Source: Rhodeus uyekii (Eukaryota; Chordata; Actinopteri; Cypriniformes; Acheilognathidae). From it: a stretch of DNA of 64,000 nucleotides. How positions within the stretch are numbered: the first letter of the stretch is position 1; each line of letters begins with the position of its first letter. The DNA is taken from positions 2,756,001-2,820,000 of the forward strand of contig JAWRVZ010000004.1 in assembly GCA_037043235.1 (NCBI GenBank), in the 5' to 3' direction. This document shows, in pieces, positions 12,111 through 35,600 of this stretch. Position numbers and translations under genes: made by a program. The notes below the pieces were generated by a model. It had not been told where the DNA came from and searched no databases. It was given only the letters and a program-made list of their open reading frames with translations.

Positions 12111-13238
12111 AACATCTCACAATATTACTCTGTTGCTGTGTTTTTACAGTATTTTTTACAGACTACTCTAAATGTCATTCTTAATTTTTTTAAATTGAGG
12201 CCAAAAGATTTCTCAAGTCTTTAGTGCTTCAGGGCATCTCATGAACATGCCAAATCCATTAACATTTCACGAACATATGCAGAGTCTCTGTGTTAAAAAT
12301 GTAAATTGTTTTATCGTCTTGTCTCCCATAGAAATGCAACACGACAGCTGCACTCTTTAGATTAGTTCAGTCTTTCCATCTCATAATGCTTCAGCAGATT
12401 TGTATGAGTGGGGTGGGGTCTCAAACCATGTTGACTCCAGGCTAAACAGCTGTCTATATTCATGAGATCTTCACTCTCCATCATCATAAACAGTAACCTT
12501 TTCCATTATTCAAGCCTACAAGAGCTTCCTCTGAATTTACAGGATGCCTCTTGTCTCTTTCAGGAAGGGAAAAAAAGTGCTTTTCTTGTAAGACTGTGCG
12601 ATAAGCAAAACATAGAGTGGGATGCATGTGTAATCTAATGGATGGTGTTCATGCATTTTACAGTGATGAATAGCTTGGGATAAGAGTTACAAATATCCAA
12701 CAATTTCTCCATGTACCACTATGCTGACTCTAAAATGTTCCCCGTTGCCGTACCGTCGTGTTATTGTGATGCACAGATCTTGCATTTAGTCTGGCTTTTT
12801 TGCTTTTACGATTTTTGTTAAGAAACGTCTGAGCAAATTGATAAATCAGTGTTACACTGTTAGATGAAGAACAAAAGTTCAGATCAATAAATGGTAATGA
12901 AGTCTTTCACAGCTCTTGCAGCTGTTAAAGGGTAGTGAGATGTGAACAGGGTCTGCTGACGTGATGGGTTGTCAATACTGGAACAGTCTACAGTCTTATG
13001 GAAACCAGTAAAAAGGAAGTTATTCAGCTTGTGCTTCCTTTATTCAAACTGGGTTATTCACAGCTATTTTATTAGTTCTTGCAAGGGAACATCCTTAAAT
13101 ATTCTGGTTAGATGATTTTTCTAAACTATTAAACATGAGTAACTTCTGCACTGAATCCAGCCTGAACCAACATACAGACCATATTCAAACTTTATTTATT
13201 AGAAAATTTATATTTACATCACACCAAGAACATATATA
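12111..13238. other. intergenic, no gene seen
   Basis: No coding evidence and no repeat with clear ends. Confidence 0.5.
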
Positions 13239-13319
13239 CACTCACCTAAAGGATTATTAGGAACAGCATACTAATACTGTGTTTGACCCCCTTTCGGCCT
13301 TTCAGAACTGCCTTAATTA

Positions 13320-13320
<1 letters not shown>
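13239..13320 (-). mobile_element. Tc1/mariner terminal fragment
   Basis: The sequence CACTCACCTAAAGGATTATT followed by about 60 bp matches the left end of the copy at 4460-5683. It stops abruptly at CCTTAATTAT, where a pure (AT)n run begins. Only one end survives. Confidence 0.88.

Positions 13321-13321
<1 letters not shown>

Positions 13322-13372
<51 letters not shown>
13322..13372. repeat. (AT)n microsatellite, about 51 bp
   Basis: An uninterrupted AT dinucleotide run sits exactly at the break of the Tc1 fragment. It probably expanded at or after the truncation. Confidence 0.95.
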
Positions 13373-13375
<3 letters not shown>

Positions 13376-14107
13376 CTAATATGATAATATCATAATAGTA
13401 TTTGTGCACTGAATTATGATTAGGCCATTATTGAAAACTTAAAGTCTCCCAGTAGATTTGTAGATAATAAAATACTTTTTCTCTTGTGAATGTGCAATTG
13501 TGTTTTTTTAACAAATCTGTTGAGAAAATGATGCAGTGACTCATAACACGTGTAAATAATTGAATGACTGATTAAAAGGCTGTGACAAAGAACGATAAAG
13601 ATAATCTCATAAGGATGTTCTAAGAATATTGTTCCTAAAAGACATTTTCTGTCATCATTCCAAAAAAATTAATCAGCTACACTAAAAGGATATTGCGAGA
13701 ATGTTGTTCTAAGAACATTCTCTTAACATATTACAAGAACCAGTATAAAGTTAGGCTATATTAAAAAAGGTAGTTTTATAAGCATTATATTAGTCGGGTG
13801 AATTTAGTTTGGTTCTAAATGTTTTGAATTGAGCTCTCTCTTTCACGTCTTCTTGCACTTGAACTGACAATTTCATACAAATTTAAGTCAAAATGTTTTA
13901 TGTCAAAACCCTAGGCGAGTATCCTAGTACACATAGTTGGTTATGTCTTAAGTAAACATAGACAAAAAAAGAAGACATGTCTACCGGTAACTGTCTAACA
14001 GTATCTCTATATTGGATCTGTGCATTGTCTTAAAGTGACAGTAGCCTAATATTCCTGCTGTGCTTTTAAATGTTAAAAAAGAATAAAAGACACATTGCAC
14101 AGACTAC

Positions 14108-14114
<7 letters not shown>
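13373..14114. other. intergenic, no gene seen
   Basis: AT-rich sequence with no coding or RNA-gene evidence. Confidence 0.5.

Positions 14115-14167
<53 letters not shown>
14115..14167. repeat. (TG)n microsatellite, about 53 bp
   Basis: An uninterrupted TG dinucleotide run. The apparent reading frame across it encodes alternating Cys-Val and is an artefact. Confidence 0.97.
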
Positions 14168-14170
<3 letters not shown>

Positions 14171-14334
14171 CACATTTGATTTACCTGAAAGCACCGTTTA
14201 TTTAATTTGCATCTTTGTTCTATTGTGTTTATTTGTGCTGTTGCTTGTAATATGGTTATTTGTTTATATTTTACAGATCTTTAATTAAGCTTTTTAATCT
14301 TTGATATTTATATTATATTATATTACAGCTTTAC

Positions 14335-14489
14335 TGTAGCTCAACCAGTAGAGCATTGATGTTTTTCAACGCCAAGGTCATGGGTTCGATCCCAGGGAAA
14401 GTAAGAACTGATTTGAATATCAATGTGTTCCTTGAATGCAATACAAGTCGCTTTGGATAAAGGCGTCTGAGAAGTGCATAAATGTAAAT
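14335..14489 (+). mobile_element. tRNA-derived SINE, near-complete copy
   Basis: An A box (TAGCTCAACCAG) and a B box (GGTTCGATCCC) in tRNA spacing show descent from a tRNA gene and mark an internal RNA polymerase III promoter. They are followed by the linker AAGTAAGAACTGATT and the tail AAGTCGCTTTGGATAAAGGC, ending near ATAAATGTAAAT. This is the most complete of four copies here. It is not a functional tRNA, since it has no proper acceptor stem. Confidence 0.88.
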
Positions 14490-15010
14490 ATTAAATTTGT
14501 ATTGTTGCATTCGATGTAATAATTCTGGCAAGTTCACAAAAACTTAGAATACTGTCCGGCAACTCGAGCAACCACCTCGAGGGGTGATTATTAAAACGTA
14601 AAATTGAATCGTTATGTTTATCGTCGCCACCTACTGCCATAAAAGTGTAACCAGCAGGTATCACTGAACAACATCAATTAATGATAAATATTGTTGGTAA
14701 ACTGACTCAAAAAATCTCTGAGATATTGGCTCTCGGTACTGTTTCTCTCCTTCAGCAAATCTAGTTTAACACTTTCCCTTTGGATTCTGCCATCTGCTGA
14801 TGAATCTAAATATTACAAAGGTTTCGGTTTTGAGATTTGTGTGCGTGTATATATTTATATATATGTATATTTATGCATGTGTATAAATTTAAAAGAGTCT
14901 TGTGTCGTGTTTTAAAAGTTCGTTTGAGTGAGCTCGTGTTTGGCGTTTCATCAGTATCCCACACATGTCCCTCAGCTCTTGACTGACTGCCAGAGGTCTG
15001 TGCCGTGTTT
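14490..15010. other. region upstream of UBE3A
   Basis: This region leads into the UBE3A 5' end. CpG density rises from about 14.9 kb and stays raised to about 15.75 kb, which fits a broad CpG-type promoter of a housekeeping gene. No TATA box is obvious. Confidence 0.4.
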
Positions 15011-15192
15011 TTATACTGATGGTCGTCCTCGTGCCTCAATGCATTGTGGGATCGCTCTCCGTGTTTGCCTCAGTTGATCAAGATGGCCGCGAATATTTTG
15101 TGGAGGGGTTGGAGTTGAATACACGGCGCACTCGGAGCGATTGTGATGTTGAGAGACCAGATTATTTCGTCCGCATCCGAACATCTTCAGAA
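15011..15192 (+). other. ube3a: probable first (noncoding) exon of UBE3A
   Basis: A CpG-rich segment ends in a strong donor (CAGAA|GTAAGC) at 15192/15193. Its left edge is unknown and set only by where the GC-rich tract begins. The assignment rests on position, the donor and the next UBE3A exon at 16118. A reading frame runs through it but has no known homologue, so I treat it as 5' UTR. Confidence 0.5.
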
Positions 15193-16117
15193 GTAAGCTG
15201 TCAAAAAAAACAATCACCCTTTTCCCACCCCCGATCGTGCTTGATCGTAGCCGAAACAATCGCTGTTAGGCCAGTTAGCCGCGCTGCTAACCCGCTCCGG
15301 CGAGGGACGGAGGGAGTCTCTAAAAAACAATCGAAATATGTTTAGTCCCGCTACCCTTAATACCTCATCGCCTTTAATTGTGCAAGAACAACCGTTAAGT
15401 AAAACCCTTACGTTGCTTCTAAACGTCAGACTGTGGTTAGCTGCGGCTAGGCTAACTAGTTACTCAGCTCATTCCTGCCACTACTCCTCATGACAGTTAC
15501 TGCAAGGTTACAAGATTGCTGCTCTCACTCTTCCTTAAGCGCACCGATCATCAACGACACGCTTGATTTGCGGCGATTGAGTGTTTGTTTGTTTTATAGC
15601 CCTCTGTGGGAGACTAACTGTGTGTACGCAAGGTTGAAGTTGTTTGTGCACTGTCATACCCCCTGCCTGCCCGCCCCTCTGCGGCCTTTCCTCCTCCTGC
15701 TCGGGGTGAACGACTGTTTACCGGTCACACATCATGGTACTATTGCGAAAGCACACGGTGTGTTTTTAGTTCTGCCCTCTATTTAGTTTTATGTTGTTGC
15801 TGTTCTTGCAGACACATGGGTGTGTGTCAAATACTGCTGAGCTGACTATCTAGACAGCATTTATGGACGTCATTGGGTTCCAAATTACTGTCTAGTTCGA
15901 TAGGCTTTAAGACATTCTCTGGTGACATTAGACACCAAAAACTGTGTGTGTCAATCATCCCAAGTAGCCTTGATCAGTTGTTAATGGTAGTAGTTTTAAA
16001 TCATTTCATCAGTCACCATCATTAAGTGAACAATTCCCTATCATCAGTGGATATTGTCTGTAATAAAGCGGTGAAGGTATTGATGTGAGTGAGTGACTGT
16101 TCTCTCTTAATCTGCAG

Positions 16118-16195
16118 GATTGCTACCTGACCATCTTTTGGTCTCTGAGTTCAGAGCTGAAGAAGAGTGTATATTGGAAACTTTAAGCAAGTCTA

Positions 16196-16197
<2 letters not shown>
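16118..16197 (+). other. ube3a: UBE3A second exon, 5' UTR ending in the first two bases of the start codon
   Basis: An acceptor (CTGCAG|G) at 16117/16118 and a donor (AAT|GTAAGT) at 16197/16198 delimit 80 bp. Joined to the exon at 19349, its last two bases AT plus the next G make ATG, followed by AAG CGA GCG GCT, the known UBE3A start MKRAA. A TAA lies in frame four codons upstream, so this ATG is the first possible start in this transcript. Confidence 0.85.
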
Positions 16198-27219
<11,022 letters not shown>

Positions 27220-28932
27220 GGCTCTAGGATCCGCAAAAGAACTCACTCGCCCTCAGAGGTTTCATTTGTGCGTCTAAGGAGAATTCAGCTACATCGACAA
27301 CTAAAAGTAAATATCAAGTTTAAATGTAAGGCAACGTGAAATGGGTTAAAATGGGAAAGTTCTGGTGGCCGTGTGCCTGTGCCTAAATAGTAGATAAAAC
27401 CACACTGGACTCTTGGCTCTCTCTCCCTCTTATGTAAGTGTTAAGGTTCCCTTTTTGTATGCACTGAGATATCGCGTTATTTATTTGAAGGGATGAAATC
27501 TCTTCTGTCATGTCTGCCAGGAAATCCACTCACTTTTTGCTTTCGTAGTCATAAAAAGGAGTGACGGTTAGAAGTTTTCAACACCTGCAGGACTGATCAC
27601 CATCTAAACTTAATAAAACGACAAGATCAAAGGGAGGAAGTGGAACTTTATTGATGTATTATGGTTGAACTGTGAAAGTGCACTTAATATTCAGAATGTC
27701 TCTTAGTTTTTTGTTTGTCTTTGACCTTTTTTTGGCTCGTGTTTTTTATAGGTCTTCCCTAGCCCGTTCACATTTGCAGCAATGCTTTCGAAGGTACAGA
27801 GCAGCTCTAGTCTCAATTTTGTGTCCAGGAATCTGTATTTATTGAGGAACTGCATTGTTTGTAATGCCGCTTGGCAAGCTGTGCTGCTCTTTTATGGCCA
27901 GTGTGCTGCGTTTCGCTTCAGAGCCGGCTCTTTCTCTTTCGCACCCAATTGATCGGTTTGCTAAAATTAGTCTACGCTCACGGTCCACTCTTGACTAAAA
28001 CACATCGTGTTACAAAAGAGGGATCCGACCTTCCCATAAAACTCTCTCAAAGGTTTCCTACAAGTGTTTAGTTTTGTTATCGGTCTTGTTTTAATTCAAG
28101 ATGGCAGATTTTTAGTCGGTAAATGCTAATTGATAGTGCCCCATGTTTCTGTTTTAGTTGCTTTTTTTCTGCACAGTGTCTGGCCCTATACTGTTGGATG
28201 AAAATTAGGGGAAATTGGCACAAATTGTACCACTATCTTGTCGTGCCAAACATTTATGCTGAGAATTGCCGCTCCAGTTTGTCCAGGCATAGCTGGAAAC
28301 CCACTTTAGCAATGCCCTCTACACTTTTTTTGTTTTGTTTTGTTTCTCCATTTTCCTTGCATATTAAATGTGACTGTGGTTTGTTCCACTGCTGATGGCG
28401 CTAACATAAAAGGGGGAAACAGAACTTGATATTGAGAATGACAACATTTGATTGTTTCAAGTTATTCTTAAATAAATTCAAAACTGAAAAACAAATCAAG
28501 TGTGGAAATGTGATGATGATAAAATTCAGCTTTTGGGTCTTTTGAGATGTTCACGGTTTTACACACAACCTCTTGCACAATACACACAAACTAAATGTCT
28601 GTTTTAACATATCCAACACAATATCAAAGTCAAAGTATGGTCTAGTTTTTAGTAAACTAAGAATTTAGTCATTTTAGGATTCTGTAAACTTTTGCTTAAT
28701 TTTTTTTTAGATTAGGTACATTTAAACACCTTTTTTATACCAGGTTATCTCTCAAAGTGTAGTTTGTGATCCTCAAGAAATGTTCATGTACTATACACAC
28801 AATAGTGTACTTATTCTTTTAAGCAAGTTCATCTTTTGTTTGTAATCAATTACTTTTGAATGAAACTCTTTTTAACAAACAATATTTTTTTGTACATTTA
28901 TTAAAGAACACATTTGGGTACTTTGGTTATTA
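27220..28932 (+). other. ube3a: UBE3A 3' UTR and the space before the next repeat
   Basis: After the TGA at 27217-27219 there is no other gene on either strand. A consensus AATAAA lies at 28471-28476 and an ATTAAA near 28898, so the transcript probably ends between about 28.5 and 28.95 kb. The real cleavage site cannot be fixed from sequence alone. Confidence 0.5.
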
Positions 28933-29288
28933 CAGTAATCCCTCGCCACTTCGCGGTTCAAGTTTCACGGCCTCAGTGCATCGTGGATTTTTCAAAAATA
29001 TTCATTGAAATATCGGAAATCAGCGGGTTTTTTTTGTTTTGTTTTTTTTATCCTGATGCTCGAGAGAAACTGTTTACCAGGATGCTAGACAAAGAGACAA
29101 ACTCTAAGGCTTTGTACACACCCACGGGCACTCAGACAAGGCACACGATTGGTTCCCGGCGCGAGATCGACCAATGAGAGAATGGATGGATCTTTCCCGT
29201 GAGCTGATTGGCTGATCCTACTTCGTGGATTTTCACCTATTGCGGGGGGTTCCGGTCCACATTAACCGCGATAAACGAGGGATCACTG
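28933..29288 (-). repeat. CAGTGATCCCTC-family element, complete copy
   Basis: This 356-bp element begins CAGTAATCCCTCGCCACTTC and ends AACGAGGGATCACTG. It shares its body with the interrupted copy at 2360-3015, including a segment with GATTGGCTGATCCTACTTC. It is noncoding. I could not find a convincing target duplication. Confidence 0.85.
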
Positions 29289-29449
29289 TGGTACACTAAA
29301 ATGTTAAGGTTTGTGTTTGGAATTTTATCACGGTCCATGCGTTTAAGTTTTTCTTTCTAAGAGCAATGCTATATGCAATATTATTGAGATAGTGTAATTA
29401 TTTAATGAGCAGAATCAGATCATCAGAGGAAGAACGAACAGCGTTTTGA

Positions 29450-29845
29450 GATGTACTATAAAAATGTGCTACCATTCAAAAGTTTGGGGTCTTTTTTATT
29501 TTTAAGATTAAGAAATGAATACTTTTTTTTCAACAAAGAAGCATTAAATTGAAAGGAAAAGCATTTATGTTTCAAAAAAATCTATTATAAAAACATTTGA
29601 CTTTTCTATTTATCAAAGTATCCTCAAAAAGAAAAGTGTCATGGTTTCCAGAAAAATATTAAACATCAAACTCTTTTCAACATTGATAAGAGATGTTTTT
29701 TGAGCACCAAATCAGCATATTTTAAATTGTAACAATTTTACTGTTTTAACTGTATTTTTGAAAATCAAAAACGCAGCCTGGGTGAGCATAAGAGACTTTT
29801 AATAAACAAAAGATTCTTGTCAACCCTAAACTTTTGAATGCGAAT
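29450..29845 (-). repeat. Recurrent TCCTTCAGAAATCATT family, copy with both ends
   Basis: The left end CTACCATTCAAAAGTTTGGG and the right end ACCCTAAACTTTTGAATGCG are inverted repeats, so this family behaves like a terminal-repeat DNA element. It lies just downstream of the CNGA3 stop codon and may fall inside that gene's 3' UTR. Confidence 0.8.
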
Positions 29846-30077
29846 AATGTATCTCTCATGAGGGCATATAAACAAGATCCTGCATTTTATGCCATCTGAG
29901 CGGTTTCATACTGCATATAATATACAAGTTTTACATTTTAACACACATGTGGCAATTAATACAATGTTGTCATATGTAAAATGTATAAATGAATAAATGG
30001 TTTCAAAGTAATCTACTATGTTAAGGAATATGTACATGGATAGGAAACCCCTTTAACCCCAATGTCTATGCTTTTGA

Positions 30078-32606
30078 CTATTTTGTCTTCTTCTCTTCTT
30101 CTTTTTTGTCCTCAACAACCTCAGACAGATCTTCAACCCGTAGTGTTTTCACTTTGCTCTCCATGTTGGTTATCCTCTGTTTGATCTTGCTCTGATAGGA
30201 CGTGTACTCTCCCATGAGCTTGGCAAATTTGCCAGTCATGACTTCAAGATTGCCCTCTAGGCGGTGAATCTTCTCCTCCAGATCTTTGGGATCAGCACCA
30301 GCGCTTGCCACCGCCTCATCAAGAAGGTTGTCTTTCCTTAAGATAGCCTTTCCTTTCTCCTCCAGGGCTTTTTTGGCATCTGGGTACTCGGTAAGCGCTT
30401 CCACGAGATCATCTTTAGACAGGGCGAATAGGTCAGAATAGCCGACGCTACGAATGTTCGCTGTTCTTCTGTTACCAGCCTTACTGCCTTTGATTCCGAG
30501 GATACTGATTTCCCCGAAGTAAGCGCCGTCGCTGAGCACCACGAACTGCGTGATGCCGTCATCGGCCACTACGGCAAGCTTTCCTTCTTTGATGATGTAC
30601 ATTTCCCGCCCGATGTCTCCCTTCTTACATATGTAATCTCCAGGACTGAACACCTGAGGTTGCAGTTTCAACACCAACTCTATAAGAAGTCCAGCTTCGC
30701 AATCCTGGAAGATTCGCACCTTCTTCAGCGTGTCTAAATGGACATTGATGGCTATCTCGGCTTTGAGCTTGTCTGGGAGATTCTTCAAGACTTCCTTCTC
30801 ATCGCATGTTTTCTTCTCCGTCCAGAGGTAGTCAAACCACTTGATGACCCTGGCCTCCAAGTCCTTGCTGACCTTTCGGAACTGCATGTACTGCTTGATG
30901 GAGTCGATCTTGGCCTGAAATTCTGCACGAGAAGCGTTCATGTTGGAGATCATGGCACCGACGTTACCGACGATGGTAGCGAAAATCAACACTCCAATGA
31001 GGAAGTCCATAACGACAAACAAGTACTCAATATCTCTAACGGGAGGTGGCGTTTCTCCAATGGTGGTGAGAGTGAGAGTGGACCAGTACAGACAGTAGAT
31101 GTATTTTCTGGCCAAGCGGCCGTATTCGGGGTGGCTGATGTTTGGATATACCCACGTGTCAGTTCCGAAGCCAATCGTTTTTGAAATGGCAAAGAAAATG
31201 CAAGCGTTCCAGTGAATGATAATCAGGATGTAAAGTACGAGGTTGCTGATACGGAAAATGTTCGGATAGTTTGTTCGTGTTTCTGTGCGGTCAAAGAACT
31301 CAAAGAGACGTGCCATTTTAAAGAGGCGGTTGAAGCGAAGTTCAGGATTGTTGAATCCCACTCTCAGCATGAATATATCTGTTGGGATCATTGAGAGCAT
31401 GTCGTATTTAAACTGTGGGATTGTCCTGTAATGATCCATCAACTTCTTACCATCTTTGACAAGAAGACCCTGCTCCAAGAAACCTGAAAATGACAATAAA
31501 AAATGTTAAAAGAATACAAATGTAACAAGCTTTATGTAGCTTGTACTAACAGCTTGTTAGTATTAAATATTCACTAAGGGTTGGTAAGATTTCATAATGT
31601 TTTTGAAAGTCTTTTATGCTAACCGAGGCTGCTTTTATTGGTTTATAAAGTCGAACAGTCGAATATTGTGAAATATTATTACAACTTAAATCAAATCAAA
31701 GCTTATTTTGACATCAATCCATTTTTGGCCCCGCCCACTGGGATGTTAGAGTCGTGAGACTAAAATTAACATTACCTTCCAAAGGATCCTAATGTTAATA
31801 AGTGGTTATGTGAATGTCTCAGTAGACCATTATTTGTTTGTTTGCTACATTTCACTGTGTATTCTTTGTAAATCAGCCACAATTTTGGTGCAGTAAGATA
31901 TGGACCTCGAAAGTAATGCCACAATATGTAATTAATCATGGTAAATTCTAATGGCTAATCTATGATCAATGATTTCTGATGTGTAATAATTCAAGTACAG
32001 TCAGGCGTTCTTTGTCTTAAAATGATTTTACTGCTGCTTATGCATCAGTAAATCAAGCCAATGACTAAACGTTCAACTTCATATTGTTTCATTCACAGTT
32101 CAAATTTATCAGTGACAGTTCTGGACTCTCACCAAAACTCCCATTATAATCCATGATGCTGTCTACACTGCACAATGAATCTCTTATTTACACTGTGTTT
32201 GCACTGTTAGTTGTGATGAATGCAGTGATCTCGTCGATTTCTGCACCCTCACACGTGCTTTCATGTGTCTGTTAGAATGTTCATCACTGCCACATTTCAT
32301 GTAACAACAATAGAATTAAACAATGCTATAATAAAACACTTTCACGATTAGTTAATCTCGACAGCAGTAAAGGTAAAAATTTAGTAAAGGATTTTGAAAA
32401 AAGTTCCACATGTAATACTTATTTCATATGCAAAGATGTTAGCCAATCACAGCTTTGGGTGTTTACATTGAGGTCTCACAGCAGATACACCCCTTCAAAT
32501 CATTTTATTTCTAAATGATGACAATTTATGATGCAAAAAATCATACTAACATAATAAATGCACCTCAGGAAACCTTAAGGTTTTTCTATATAGAAAAATA
32601 AGGTTT

Positions 32607-32644
<38 letters not shown>

Positions 32645-35600
32645 AAACCTTATTTTTAACCTTATATACACACACACACACACTGTATATATACACTGTA
32701 TTTACATATTAAATGAAGTTCATAAACCCTTTAATATTTTTTTTGCTGGAAAACACATTTTTTCAGGATTCTGAAAGTAAAGGTAAAAAAAATAAACAGC
32801 ATTTATCTGATTTTTCAGTTACAATGTAAAGGCCTTTATTGTCTACAACAGCCACTTTAGATAAATGTAATGTGTCCATGTTAAATAATAGTATTCCTTT
32901 ACCTCGATATATCATAGATATTCCATCACTTATTATTTTTTCAATGAATTACCACCGTACCCGTTCTTGATCTGACAAATGTGTCTGTGTAGTAGATTGC
33001 ATCTGCAGTATAGTCCATGATGATCCACAGCATTGTGTAAGAGTTCTGAAGCTCATTAAAACAGGCCCTGAAAAAATAAGAAAAATGAAGCATATGCCAC
33101 ATCTAAATGTATTGATGTCATGAGAGATCCTGCATGAACAGACCTCGTCACCAGCATCATCAGGTTGTAAAACACTGGGGCTGCTATGATTGAAAGCCAT
33201 CTGTAATACTTGTCTGAGGCTGGGTCCATGATCCACACTTCTTTCCTAAAATACATTAGCGTAGTTTACCTGTAGTCTGACCACTTTCAAAGAAGAACAC
33301 GTACAATATACTAAATCACAGCATTCCTCTTTAGATAAGCCTTTAAATCATCAGTCAATATCTGACTACTAAAACTAAAAATTCATTTGTGGCATACTCA
33401 CGGCGGAGGAGGAGCATCTTTCTTTTTATCATCTTTCTTATCATCCTTCTTTTCGTCTTTTTTCTCGTCCTTTTTCTCATCCTTTTTCTCCTCTTTTTTC
33501 TCCTCTTTTTCATCCTTTTTCTCCTCTTTTTTCTCTTCCTTCTCATCTTTTTTCTCTTCCTTTTTGTCTCCATCTTTTTTCTCATCTTTTTTTATTTCTT
33601 CCTTTTTGTCCTCTTTTTTGCTGAAGGATTATTTTATATGAATTAGCAACTAGTCGCAAAACTACAGGTCACTACTGTGAACTACCGCTAGTAATCTCTG
33701 GTGTTAACCTGGAGAGGGCAGCATTACCATTAACACTACCAATATTCACTAAATACTACGAAGGGAACGTACTAACATCCTACAAAACATGACTCTATCA
33801 TCTGTTGTTATTAATTGCATATTTGAGATTATAATTAATGTATTATATAAGATTCTACAGTCTAATATATATATTTGATTAAATAGGGTTTATATCTAGT
33901 GGAGCTGTTTCTACAGGGTACTTACTCATCTGTGTTGTTGCAGTTGTTCATATTGTAAACTGCCAGAGGCCAAGGATTGGCTTTTCTTAAGGAGCAAAAG
34001 GCATTTATTTTTGTGTTGTTATTGTGGATTAAATTCTTAGGGATATTTATTCTAATCTAGAATAACTAGTATCTATTTCTATATCTAGTATCTGTTTCTA
34101 TTTGTTTCTATTCTACAAATTATTGCAATACTGTTTTAAATAAAGGGCATTTCTACAAGGAAAACTACATACTGTTTTCATACTATAACCTCCAGTCCAA
34201 CAAGCACAGAAATGAATCATCAGCTCTGAGATCTTTATGAATCATCTGCACACAGTACAGATATATTTTTTTGCACAGATCCAGCATGATTCTCTCCACG
34301 TTTCTTTCATTTTCAAGGACTCTGCGTTATGCCAAAGGCATCTTTGTCTGTACAAAGAAACTGTACAGAAAATGTTGACTTACTTCCTCTTATGAGGCTT
34401 GTCAGGAAGGCCTATAGAGGATCGGGCATTACTTCCTCTGCTAGATAAGTCTTTGAGGTCAGGTCCACGGAATCGCTCCAAGAAGGAGTCGGGACGCTCA
34501 ACCTCTCTGTGAAGCCTGTGTGAAGCCCAGTTCCTCAGCATCACCAGAAATTGGGTGAGCCTGGGAGACCGTAAGATGTCAAACAGAAACACGTCCAAGT
34601 TCTTTACAGTATGTAGCTTTCTGTTCAACCCTTGTCAAATGCAAACTTAAGACATTCAAGTTTTTTCTAGGCTTGGTTGATGAGTGGTCCTTTGTGGTTC
34701 TTTCCATGGTAAAATCAGATTTTACTGCTACAGATCTAGTGTGCTCAGTGTGCATTTGACATGGGTTAGTGGTAATCAGGGTTCTCGTGGTGAACTACGT
34801 TCAAGCCGGATGTTACCTTGCCACAGCCGCAGGACCTGTGAAAGAACTTCTCCTGGACTCCTGAAACTGGCTGGTTCCAGTAGACATGAACCCTCGCATG
34901 TCGGAGGAGGTGTCCTCACATACAGAATGTGGCCTGAGAAGAAACAAAATTGGGATTATGTTCCAAAATCGGTAACTTGAAACTAAGCACAAAACACCAG
35001 AACTACTCTTAACTTTGTGATTTTTCTAACTGAACAGAAACAAAAAAGTGTTACACTTGCTGCTCTGCATACATAAGTTTGAGGTCGGTAAGATCTTTGA
35101 TGTTTGAAGTTTTTTATGCTCACTTTTTTAACAAAAAATACAGCAAAAACTAACATTGAGAAATACTGCTAAAATTTTAAATAACTGTTTTTCACCATCA
35201 TTACTCCAGTCTTCAGTTTCACATAATCTTTCAGAAATCATTCTAATATGCAGATTTGCTGCTTAAGAAACGTTTATTATTGCTGTCAATGTGAAAAACA
35301 GTTGTGCTGATTAATATTTTGGGGGAAACCGTGATCATTTTTTAAGATTCGTTAATGAATAGAAAGCTCAAAAGAACAGTATTTATTTTCATTGCTGAAT
35401 AAAAGTATTAGTATATTTCTTTCAAAAATGTAATCTTCCCGAAGAATCCAAATGTTTCAATAGAGCAACTTTTTAGAGTTTTTTATTAACAAGATTTATT
35501 CCAGCAGAATGTTTCAGCATATTTTGCTTTGTGAACTTGAAAGGCAGATTTGCAAAAAGAATGCATTTTTTTTTATGCATTTAAGGATGGAGTCGTCAAA

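Noticed and set aside
14070..14288. Open frame with a Cys-Val run
   Set aside because: It crosses the (TG)n microsatellite, and the repeat alone keeps the frame open.
14335..14400. Possible tRNA gene
   Set aside because: The A and B boxes are present, but the element continues into a SINE body and tail repeated elsewhere, and no tRNA acceptor stem can be drawn.
30738..31184. 148-codon open frame on the + strand
   Set aside because: It lies antisense inside the last CNGA3 exon, has no homology and follows from the codon use of the real gene.
33387..33646. Open frames on the + strand encoding runs of Ser/Phe or Leu/Phe
   Set aside because: They are the complement of the Lys/Glu/Asp repeat exon of CNGA3 on the - strand. 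A purine repeat leaves all frames free of stops.
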